Positions 9,474-16,155 of a stretch of 48,012 nucleotides of DNA are shown piece after piece. The DNA comes from an uncultured Lachnospiraceae bacterium. GTDB taxonomy: Bacteria > Bacillota > Clostridia > Lachnospirales > Lachnospiraceae. The stretch covers positions 1-48,012 of the forward strand of contig CAMWBY010000024.1 of assembly GCA_947172645.1 (NCBI GenBank). Direction: 5' to 3'. Within the stretch, counting starts at the first letter, position 1, and every line of letters begins with the position of its first letter. Both the position numbers and the translations under genes were made by a program. A model generated the notes under the pieces. The model was not told the DNA's origin and searched no databases. It was given only the letters and a program-made list of their open reading frames with translations.

Positions 9474-10670
9474 TCACATAACTCTCTTGGCAACTACCAC
9501 AAACCGCCCGTCCGCCTCGGAATTATCACAAGTGGATAATGTCAGAAGCTCATCTCCGTAAGCCGCCGTGACGCCTGTGTCATACAAGGACAGAGCCGCC
9601 ATCTCCTGCATATAGGAATTAAATTCCTTTTCCGACTCCGCATCAAAGAACTGGTAATATTTGAATACGATTTCATCCTCATTATAGATTCTGGAACGAA
9701 ATACGTACATGACCTCGTAAGTGCCCTTCTCATATATGGTATCAAACTGAATCGTGGAATGTTCCTTCGCGTAGCTTTCGCTACTGTACTTGTTCAGGTT
9801 ACCGAACATCTTCCCGGATTTCATATGATGCCCGTATATAATCAGGTTCGTGTTCCTATGTACCACATCGCAGTCCTTGTCTAAGAACAGGCTTCCATTC
9901 TTATCATATTCCTGGCTATAATTGTGGTCTAAATAATATTCATTGTTCACTGTCTGCATGACAGGATAATCTATATTTGTATCGGCAATTTTCAGCCATC
10001 CGATTAGGCTTTTGTTCTTATTATATAAGGTCTGGTACTCTTCTAAAACTTCCAGTTCCACCTCTTCATCATCTGTGTAATGGATGGTCACGTTAGGCGC
10101 CATGCCCACCAGAGTATTGCTGCCCTTTAAGTCCGCAAGGCTCTCGTAGTTTCTCTGCGTCCTGTCAGTAAAATAGGAATAAACCCCAAAGTAACCAAAA
10201 CATACAACCGCAACAACCGAGCATACAGCCACGGTGAGTTTCCGGCGTTTCTCGCGCTTCTTGAGCTCCCGCATAATCTCTTTCTGCATATCCTTATCGT
10301 ATGCGTCCAAAGAGACATCCCCCTGGGCAACTTTGCCATTTGGCCTCTCTGTGGTTTTAACGTTCTTACCATTCACCGCTGACTTCCTAGAAAATCTCTT
10401 CTTGCCTGTGGGAAGCTTACTATCCTTATTGTACCCTTGCTTCTTATACGCTTCGGCAAGCTCATAAATCTTGTCATCGAAGTCATTGCCTACGGCTGTC
10501 TCAAATTTATATTGTCCATCCTGCATGTCGGCATACAGGGTAATCACTTCTCCCGGCTGGTCCATATGGACTTTTGCCTGAATCTCCTTAATCTTCGCCT
10601 GGTCACGAAGGGCGGCACGGTAATCTGCCTCTGTCCGGAACTTCCTCCCGGCAACTTCAAATCCCGCCAT
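9474..10670 (-). CDS. Class B sortase with long cytoplasmic N-terminal region
   Basis: Sortases cut a C-terminal sorting motif and join the protein to peptidoglycan. This 398-aa protein has the class B catalytic set: His281 in IIYGHHMKSG, Cys381 in TLSTC and Arg389 in DGRFVVVAKR. A single transmembrane span (about 145-167) is preceded by some 144 residues of charged cytoplasmic sequence, far longer than the usual few residues. Start: AAAGGAGC eight bases before the ATG. It is the first gene of a unit with two LRR proteins that carry TPKTG and SPDTG signals, which fits the [S/P]PxTG preference reported for clostridial SrtB rather than NPQTN. Pairing with these substrates is inferred from position and motif. 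Confidence 0.92.
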   Translation of the reverse strand: MAGFEVAGRKFRTEADYRAALRDQAKIKEIQAKVHMDQPGEVITLYADMQDGQYKFETAVGNDFDDKIYELAEAYKKQGYNKDSKLPTGKKRFSRKSAVNGKNVKTTERPNGKVAQGDVSLDAYDKDMQKEIMRELKKREKRRKLTVAVCSVVAVVCFGYFGVYSYFTDRTQRNYESLADLKGSNTLVGMAPNVTIHYTDDEEVELEVLEEYQTLYNKNKSLIGWLKIADTNIDYPVMQTVNNEYYLDHNYSQEYDKNGSLFLDKDCDVVHRNTNLIIYGHHMKSGKMFGNLNKYSSESYAKEHSTIQFDTIYEKGTYEVMYVFRSRIYNEDEIVFKYYQFFDAESEKEFNSYMQEMAALSLYDTGVTAAYGDELLTLSTCDNSEADGRFVVVAKRVM

Positions 10671-10783
10671 GGGAAACCGCTCCTTTTCTATTCATATGGG
10701 GCCTGGGCAATTGTACACTCTATGCGGTCTTTCAGACTATTTCTATGTCAACGCCCTAATATCCCTTATTAGCATATAATATA

Positions 10784-10811
10784 ATTTTACTATATCTTGA
10801 GATTAATGCAA
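10784..10811 (-). promoter_or_regulatory. Candidate promoter of the sortase/LRR operon
   Basis: Minus-strand TTGCAT (10806-10811), 16-base spacer, TAAAAT (10784-10789). It would give a leader of about 110 bases before the sortase. A second TTGACA lies closer (near 10752) but has no convincing -10. Confidence 0.45.
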
Positions 10812-10865
10812 GTGTTTTGTCACAATTTCCGCAATTTGCACACAAGACCTAGGGGTAAAATATTG

Positions 10866-10897
10866 GCAGCCGTCATTTTATGGGATATGACGGCTGC
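10866..10897 (-). terminator. Hairpin after the PD-(D/E)XK gene
   Basis: Perfect 10-base inverted repeat (gcagccgtca / tgacggctgc) with a 12-base loop, 30 bases beyond the stop of the PD-(D/E)XK gene. The following minus-strand sequence (CAATATTTT) is only moderately T-rich. Confidence 0.6.
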
Positions 10898-10927
10898 TTA
10901 ATTCTAATTATGATTTAATGTTTGCCA

Positions 10928-11740
10928 TTACAGAATGAATCTAGTCATCAAATGTTCTTTATCTGTTTCTGAAATCTTCATTGCCTCCATTGCCTGCTCT
11001 GCCGTCCATTTCATGGTTTCCATAAGATTTTTAATTAAATTTGCCTTTTCATCCAAGACTCTTTCTTCTGCCAAATCTTCAAATGCCTGACACATAATAT
11101 CCCGTCCCCCTTCTGTTTCTTTAAAATACTTCACTTGTTTTGCCAATACCGGATAGAACATATCAGAAGAACTCAAACACCTAAAATCGTGCATCAGCTT
11201 TCCAACCGAATCCGTGTCATCTTTATAACTTCCATTAACGTATATGATATGAGAACCGTCACCAAAAAATACCCCTGTCTCATCAATTATCCGGTCAACA
11301 TGATACAAAGAATAACCTGCACCCATAACATCGTTTGCCGTTATAAATATTACATAAGAATCATGTATTTCTTTAAAATCTTGTCCTGCCTTCAGCATTT
11401 TCGTATCAATTAAGCTACTGTGGAATCTTGCCCTATGGATATCGGCGCCTGCTGATGCACGCTGAACCTCAATATCGTAAACCTTTCCATCTCTATCTAC
11501 TGCATACACATCTAAAGTAAGAGAACGCCCGTCAGGCAGCAAATTCCTATATTCTCTCTGCGCCACCACCTCCAACACTTTCAAATCATTACGCTGTAAA
11601 ATAACATTCAATAATAACTCTGTTGCCTCTATATTCCTATCAAACACCAATGTTATCAAATTATCATCCAAAAGAGATAATGTCTCTATTGCCTTTAGTG
11701 TTTCTCTACGCCTTACATTGGCCCGTTTTTCTGAAACCAT
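10928..11740 (-). CDS. Rpn/PD-(D/E)XK nuclease family 'transposase' protein
   Basis: Member of the PD-(D/E)XK nuclease family often labelled 'transposase' (Rpn-type, PDDEXK_12). Visible marks are SLTLDVYAVDRDGKVYDIEVQR, split here as the catalytic Asp in LTLDVYA and the Glu-x-Gln of YDIEVQR, then YVIFITANDVMG and the FRCLSS segment typical of the family. Length is 270 aa from MVSEKRANVRRR. That start is chosen because AAAGGCGG lies just upstream and because a good promoter occupies the first codons of the longer open frame. Such proteins are scattered in many copies in Lachnospiraceae and are linked to recombination in E. coli RpnA. It stands alone between terminators. The lysine of the usual ExK appears as Gln (ExQ), which is common in this family. 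Confidence 0.85.
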   Translation of the reverse strand: MVSEKRANVRRRETLKAIETLSLLDDNLITLVFDRNIEATELLLNVILQRNDLKVLEVVAQREYRNLLPDGRSLTLDVYAVDRDGKVYDIEVQRASAGADIHRARFHSSLIDTKMLKAGQDFKEIHDSYVIFITANDVMGAGYSLYHVDRIIDETGVFFGDGSHIIYVNGSYKDDTDSVGKLMHDFRCLSSSDMFYPVLAKQVKYFKETEGGRDIMCQAFEDLAEERVLDEKANLIKNLMETMKWTAEQAMEAMKISETDKEHLMTRFIL

Positions 11741-11765
11741 CAAACCGCCTTTCTTTTTACAAAAT

Positions 11766-11794
11766 ATCATATCATGTATTACATTCTTTTTCAA
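11766..11794 (-). promoter_or_regulatory. Promoter of the PD-(D/E)XK gene
   Basis: Minus-strand TTGAAA (11789-11794), 17-base spacer, TATGAT (11766-11771). Transcription would begin near 11759, about 19 bases before the chosen ATG at 11740, which rules out the longer reading frame that begins at 11815. Confidence 0.7.
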
Positions 11795-12088
11795 TCGTTG
11801 CTTCTTCTGGCGCATTCAATCGCATTCAATCCAGAAATAATTTCCTTGTATTCCATAAAATTATAAAAACATCTTCAACTCCTGAATACATCAACATATA
11901 GAAAATATGGCGAAACGCCGGAATATCAAATAAGATGTGTACGCTATACAAATTTTAGACTTATCAAATATTTCTACTATTTTTATATATTACACTAATT
12001 TTTCGAGCACGTCAATTACATTTCACCATATGTCACCCGTCACCCAACAAGTTTACCCCCCCCCAACATTTTTTAAAATAATTCCGTA
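11795..12088. other. AT-rich intergenic region with C9 tract
   Basis: No gene is seen. It holds a tandem duplication of cgcattcaat near 11810-11829, a small hairpin (ggcgaaacgcc) near 11908 and a run of nine C at 12056-12064, 25 bases upstream of the candidate promoter of the cysteine-rich peptide gene. Confidence 0.5.
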
Positions 12089-12115
12089 ACCATTTTCCTC
12101 CATCCTCATAACATA
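12089..12115 (+). promoter_or_regulatory. Possible sigma-K-type promoter
   Basis: AC at 12089-12090, a 16-base spacer, and CATAACATA at 12107-12115, which fits the late mother-cell sigma-K pattern (AC, N16-17, CATANNNTA). Transcription would begin near 12122, about 24 bases before the ATG. No vegetative promoter is evident just upstream. The consensus is short, so chance is possible. Confidence 0.4.
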
Positions 12116-12145
12116 AACCATAAACAACATTTGGAGGCGTAAACA

Positions 12146-12376
12146 ATGAGCGATTTAACAGCAACTCACTGCGGGTGCAACAACAATAATAACGGCGGAT
12201 TTTTCGGTGGCGGATGCGGTTCCTGGATTTGGATTCTGATTCTCCTGTCCTGCTGTGGAAACAATGACGGATGCGGTTGCGACGGCGGCGGTTTCGGTCT
12301 TTTCGGGAACGGCGACAACAATTGCTGCAACACCCTTATCTGGTTATTGATTCTGTCTAGCTGCTGTGGCTGCTAA
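12146..12376 (+). CDS. Cys/Gly/Asn-rich small protein ('chorion class high-cysteine HCB' type)
   Basis: Peptide of 76 aa with 12 cysteines, 18 or so glycines and 11 or so asparagines. It has two copies of one unit, a hydrophobic Trp-Ile-Leu segment ending in a Cys pair: IWILILLSCCGNN (about 28-40) and LIWLLILSSCCGC (64-76). Between them are CGCDGGG and NCCN. The TTTGGAGGCG ribosome site is strong, with seven bases to the ATG. It resembles the short Lachnospiraceae proteins named 'chorion class high-cysteine HCB protein 13', a database label taken from insect eggshell proteins and not a known function. Ideas are a spore-coat or surface peptide cross-linked by disulfides, or a metal-binding peptide; the possible sigma-K promoter favours the first. 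A terminator follows, so the mRNA is monocistronic. Confidence 0.8.
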   Translation: MSDLTATHCGCNNNNNGGFFGGGCGSWIWILILLSCCGNNDGCGCDGGGFGLFGNGDNNCCNTLIWLLILSSCCGC

Positions 12377-12435
12377 TCTGCTGTAGCTGCTAGCCAAAGC
12401 AATCCCCTTTACACATCTTTATCTCACATCTGAGG

Positions 12436-12464
12436 AATAGGCTCTGGCTCTTTTAGAGCCTATT
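12436..12464 (+). terminator. Terminator of the cysteine-rich peptide gene
   Basis: Perfect 10-base stem aataggctct / agagcctatt with a nine-base loop, followed by ttctctc. It is 60 bases beyond the stop codon. Confidence 0.75.
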
Positions 12465-12533
12465 TCTCTCATATGCAACATATACTTATAGAAGAAACAT
12501 CGTTAATGTTCACACCGGAAAGGCACAAATACT

Positions 12534-13082
12534 ATGGCACCTAAAAATGAGGAAGCAACAAACGTTATGGCATTCGATGCCTTGTACACTACCAACCAAA
12601 TTCAGAAATTCAAGGTTCTTCTGCCTTACATAGAACCTTCCATGCAGAAACACCTGGCGGTCTATATCAAATATATGGAACTCCAGTACACATTGAGCTA
12701 TGTCCAAAGACACCCGCTTCAAATATGCGGATGCAGTATATCTTCCGATGAGAAGCCGGATATGCGTTCTTTGTGCCGGCAGCTCTGTCTTTATTCTTCT
12801 CCGGAAGAAATCAGGCAGTTGGAGCAATTCCAAAATATGCTTCAGACAATGGAAACCGTGCAGGAAATGACACAGACTATGTCCGCCTTGCAAGAAATTT
12901 TCCCGGATTTGTCTGCCGCCGCGCCTTTCGGAGGCGATTCTGCATCTTCTGACGATAATACAGCAGAAAATCCAGGCAGTGGACAGTTCTCCATGATGGA
13001 TATGCTGACAAATATGCTTACCCCGGAACAAAAAGCAATGTATGAGATGTTTGGGCAGCAAAATGCTGAAAAGAAAGGATGA
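12534..13082 (+). CDS. Uncharacterised helical protein, Met/Gln-rich
   Basis: Unrecognised 182-aa soluble protein. It is mostly predicted helix by composition: residues 15-55 contain IQKFKVLLPYIEPSMQKHLAVYIKY, given here in part as KVLLPYIEP, and a C-terminal Met-rich segment (MMDMLTNMLTPEQKAMYEMF, exactly 20 residues) recalls short proteins of unknown role in Lachnospiraceae. There is no signal peptide, membrane span or catalytic motif. An SD (GGAAAGG) lies 10 bases before the ATG. The next gene begins four bases after its stop, so the two form an operon. The opposite strand carries a 306-aa open frame that I treat as a shadow. Confidence 0.75.
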   Translation: MAPKNEEATNVMAFDALYTTNQIQKFKVLLPYIEPSMQKHLAVYIKYMELQYTLSYVQRHPLQICGCSISSDEKPDMRSLCRQLCLYSSPEEIRQLEQFQNMLQTMETVQEMTQTMSALQEIFPDLSAAAPFGGDSASSDDNTAENPGSGQFSMMDMLTNMLTPEQKAMYEMFGQQNAEKKG

Positions 13083-13086
13083 CGCA

Positions 13087-13353
13087 ATGACAGAAAATTG
13101 GATGGAAGACCCCGCCGTAGCACATATTGACAAAGCAAAACTTAATTTCCTGCAATCACTTGTCTTTGAAAGCCAGTCGCTCAAAAAAGAACAGGTGATG
13201 CCTTTTCTCATGGCCATCGCCAAGAGAGGCATGGACAACCATATTTCTTTTTCCCCGGAAGAGGTAGAGACTATCACCGCCACAATACGCAGATACTCTA
13301 CGCCGGAGGAACTGGATAAAATCGACAAGCTTATGAAACTGCGCAAAAAATAA
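13087..13353 (+). CDS. Uncharacterised small acidic/basic helical protein
   Basis: Unrecognised 88-aa protein read from ATG 13087, which has AAAGGATG six bases upstream; the ATG in the same frame at 13042 lies inside the preceding gene and lacks a ribosome site. Features: MTENWMEDPAVAHIDKAKL at the start, then FLQSLVFESQSLKKEQ and a C-terminal TPEELDKIDKLMKL. The PEE/PEEL turns resemble the SSPEEIRQL and LTPEQKAM stretches of the upstream gene, so the two may share an origin or bind each other. It is tightly coupled to the upstream gene and followed by a terminator shared with leuS from the other side. Confidence 0.7.
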   Translation: MTENWMEDPAVAHIDKAKLNFLQSLVFESQSLKKEQVMPFLMAIAKRGMDNHISFSPEEVETITATIRRYSTPEELDKIDKLMKLRKK

Positions 13354-13362
13354 CGCAAAAAA

Positions 13363-13394
13363 CGCGGCCTGCATATACCAGAATACAGGCCGCG
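13363..13394 (-). terminator. Terminator of leuS, shared by convergent genes
   Basis: Perfect 9-base stem cgcggcctg / caggccgcg. On the minus strand it is followed by T6, a classic terminator for leuS; on the plus strand the tail (cttctt) is weaker but could end the two small genes. Confidence 0.8.
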
Positions 13395-13416
13395 CTTCTT
13401 ACATATTCTTTTTCGC

Positions 13417-15945
13417 TTACTTCTGCACAATATTTACAATTCTGCCCGGAACATAAATTTCTTTTACAACGGTTCCTGTCAGCTTATCCGCGATAACCTC
13501 TTTCGCCTTGGCAATTACGTCGTCTTTCGGGTCGTCTTTGCCAATTGCAAGGGTGGCTTTCGTCTTACCGTTAATCTGTACTGCAATCTCCACAGTAGAC
13601 TCGACGGTCTTCGCCTCGTCATACTCCGGCCATGCAGACTGGTACAGCCTGCCTTCAAACCCAACTTTCTGCCACAGTTCTTCGGTGATATGGGGCGCTA
13701 CCGGATTGAGCAGTGCAAGAAGCGTCTTAAACTCTCCCTTTGTCACAGCATTTTTCTTATAGAACTCGTTAATAAGCGCCATCATAGCGGCAATCGCCGT
13801 ATTATATTTCAGGTTTTCAAAATCATTGCTTACTTTCTTGATGGTCTGGTGCATTTTGGTCTCCAAATCTTTGGAGTACCCGTCGTCCTGCGTCAGGATG
13901 TCCTGTAACTTCCATACCCTTTCCAGGAAACGACGGCAGCCTTTTACCCCGTCTTCGGACCAACCCGCGCTGAGCTCGAAAGCGCCGATAAACATTTCGT
14001 ATGTCCTGAGCGTGTCTGCGCCATATTCAGTCACAATATCGTCGGGATTCACCACATTCCCTAAAGACTTGGACATCTTAACGACCGGATGTTCCGCCAT
14101 CTCGCCATATTTTTCCTTAAGGGCAGCCCTGGCAGCCTTCTCACTGCCATGCTCCGCAAGAAGCGCCTCCTGCTCTTTCGCCGGAAGATTCCCAAAATTA
14201 TGGGGATTCAACCCAAGAATCATACCGTGGGACGTTCTCTTGGCATAGGGCTCCGGACAGGGAACAGCTTTCTGGTCATACAGAAACTTATGCCAGAACC
14301 TGGAATACAGCAAGTGCAGCGTGGTATGTTCCATACCGCCGTTATACCAGTCTACCGGCATCCAGTAATCCAAGGCTTCCTTGCTTGCCAGCGCCTCTTT
14401 ATTATCAGGGTCGGTATATCTGAGGAAATACCAGGACGAACCTGCCCACTGAGGCATCGTATCCGTCTCCCTCTTGGCAGGGCCGCCGCAACAAGGACAT
14501 GTGGTATTGACCCAGTCAGTCATGAGCGCAAGAGGCGACTCCCCATTATCTGTAGGCATATAGCTGTCCACCTCCGGCAGTTCCAGAGGCAACTCGCTCT
14601 CATCAATAGGCACGTAACCGCATTTCTCACAATGCACAATGGGAATCGGCTCTCCCCAATAACGCTGCCTGGAAAACACCCAATCCCTCAGTTTGAAGTT
14701 TGTCTTGGCAGTGCCGATGCCTTTTTCTTCCAGGAAGGCAATCATCTTCTCTTTGGCTTCCTCGACACTAAGCCCCGTGATAAACCCGGAATTGACAATC
14801 GTTCCGGTTGCAACATCTGTGTATACTTCTTCCTGTACATTCTTGCCGCCTGCAACGACTTCAATGATTGGGAGGCCGAATTTCTTCGCAAATTCCCAGT
14901 CTCTCTCGTCATGGGCGGGAACGCCCATAATCGCACCGGTTCCGTAACTCATCAGTACATAATCGGAAATAAAAATAGGTATTTCCGTGTCGCTCACCGG
15001 ATTCACAGCCGCCAGGCCGTCAATCTTAACGCCTGTCTTCTCCTTCGCCAATTCAGCCCTCTCAAAATCGGACTTCCTGGCCGCCTGCTCACGATAGGCC
15101 ACAATCTCGTCCCAATTTTTAATATCGTCTTTATATTTATCAATCAGCGGATGTTCCGGTGACATCACCATGTAGGTCACGCCAAACAGCGTATCGCACC
15201 GGGTAGTGTAGACACGCATCTTATCTTCTTTTCCTTTTATGATGAAGTCCACTTCCGCGCCAGTAGATTTACCAATCCAATTCTTCTGGGAAACTTTCAC
15301 CCGCTCTACATAATCCACGGTTGAAAGCCCTTCCAACAGCTTGTCCGCATATTCTGTAATCTTGAGCATCCACTGGCTCTTCACCTTGCGGACAACCTCG
15401 GAACCGCAGCGCTCGCAGACGCCGTTCACCACTTCCTCATTGGCAAGGCCAACCTTACAGGAAGTACACCAGTTAATCGGCATTTCGGATTTATATGCCA
15501 GTCCGGCCTTAAACAATTTTAAGAAAATCCACTGTGTCCATTTATAATAATCCGGGTCCGTCGTATTGACTTCCCTGTCCCAGTCGAAGGAATAGCCCAA
15601 TGCATGAAGCTGGCTCTTGAAACGCGCCACATTGTTCTGCGTCACAATCTTCGGATGGATGTGGTTCTGGATTGCATAATTCTCCGTAGGAAGCCCGAAC
15701 GCATCCCAACCCATAGGATAAAGCACATTGTACCCTTGCATCCTTCTCTTTCTCGCCACAATGTCAAGCGCAGTATACGGCCTCGGATGGCCTACATGGA
15801 GTCCCTGTCCCGAAGGATACGGAAATTCCACAAGCGCATAGTATTTCGGTTTGGAATAATCGTCCGATGTCTTGAATGCTTTCTCATCATCCCACACCTT
15901 CTGCCATTTCGTCTCTACTTCTCTGTGATTGTAAACTTCTGCCAT
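13417..15945 (-). CDS. leuS: Leucine--tRNA ligase
   Basis: Class I aminoacyl-tRNA synthetase that charges tRNA-Leu in the cytoplasm. Length of 842 aa fits the bacterial family. The HIGH signature is HVGH at residues 50-53, inside [16 protein letters not shown]; the KMSKS loop is [16 protein letters not shown]. Two Cys pairs (CEKCGY and CPCCGG, with CTSC/CERC earlier) make the zinc region of LeuS, and TRCDTLFG marks the editing domain. The start is taken at MAEVYN, the family's usual beginning, with GAAAGG 13 bases upstream. An in-frame ATG four codons earlier is only one base from the same site. It has its own promoter and terminator. No leucine T-box is seen in the short leader. Confidence 0.97.
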   Translation of the reverse strand: MAEVYNHREVETKWQKVWDDEKAFKTSDDYSKPKYYALVEFPYPSGQGLHVGHPRPYTALDIVARKRRMQGYNVLYPMGWDAFGLPTENYAIQNHIHPKIVTQNNVARFKSQLHALGYSFDWDREVNTTDPDYYKWTQWIFLKLFKAGLAYKSEMPINWCTSCKVGLANEEVVNGVCERCGSEVVRKVKSQWMLKITEYADKLLEGLSTVDYVERVKVSQKNWIGKSTGAEVDFIIKGKEDKMRVYTTRCDTLFGVTYMVMSPEHPLIDKYKDDIKNWDEIVAYREQAARKSDFERAELAKEKTGVKIDGLAAVNPVSDTEIPIFISDYVLMSYGTGAIMGVPAHDERDWEFAKKFGLPIIEVVAGGKNVQEEVYTDVATGTIVNSGFITGLSVEEAKEKMIAFLEEKGIGTAKTNFKLRDWVFSRQRYWGEPIPIVHCEKCGYVPIDESELPLELPEVDSYMPTDNGESPLALMTDWVNTTCPCCGGPAKRETDTMPQWAGSSWYFLRYTDPDNKEALASKEALDYWMPVDWYNGGMEHTTLHLLYSRFWHKFLYDQKAVPCPEPYAKRTSHGMILGLNPHNFGNLPAKEQEALLAEHGSEKAARAALKEKYGEMAEHPVVKMSKSLGNVVNPDDIVTEYGADTLRTYEMFIGAFELSAGWSEDGVKGCRRFLERVWKLQDILTQDDGYSKDLETKMHQTIKKVSNDFENLKYNTAIAAMMALINEFYKKNAVTKGEFKTLLALLNPVAPHITEELWQKVGFEGRLYQSAWPEYDEAKTVESTVEIAVQINGKTKATLAIGKDDPKDDVIAKAKEVIADKLTGTVVKEIYVPGRIVNIVQK

Positions 15946-16008
15946 TTTGATGACCATGCCTTTCTACTTAATAGTTCTTTCCTGTTTTCTTTTCCATCCA
16001 CGCTTAAT

Positions 16009-16036
16009 ATTGTATTATACTGGACGAATTTGTCAA
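16009..16036 (-). promoter_or_regulatory. leuS promoter
   Basis: Minus-strand TTGACA (16031-16036), 16-base spacer, TACAAT (16009-16014). The leader to the ATG would be about 55 bases, too short for a T-box. Confidence 0.75.
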
Positions 16037-16070
16037 GCAGATTAAGGAAAATCTTCTTCCACGCCGCGCA

Positions 16071-16096
16071 AGAAAAGGACGCAGCTTCCTGCGCCC
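16071..16096 (-). terminator. Terminator of the EF-G-like gene
   Basis: Minus-strand stem GGGCGCAG / CTGCGTCC (one G-T pair) with a GAAG tetraloop-like loop, followed by TTTTCTT. It is 60 bases past the stop of the EF-G-like gene. Confidence 0.8.
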
Positions 16097-16155
16097 TCTT
16101 CCTTTTATAAAACTCTCTATACAATAGCCGGTTATCGCACCGCGGGGCACTCCCC

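Noticed and set aside
12510..13430. 306-codon minus-strand open frame opposite the two small unknown genes
   Set aside because: The plus-strand genes have good ribosome sites and tight coupling, and the minus frame is a low-sense Cys/Phe/Ser-rich translation that runs through the leuS terminator.
14089..15162. 357-codon plus-strand open frame inside leuS
   Set aside because: Antisense shadow of a highly conserved tRNA synthetase gene.
16100..16155. GTGCCCCGCGG sequence that recalls a T-box core upstream of leuS
   Set aside because: It lies directly after the EF-G-like stop codon and before that gene's terminator, the core is not a true T-box match, and the leuS promoter is downstream of it.
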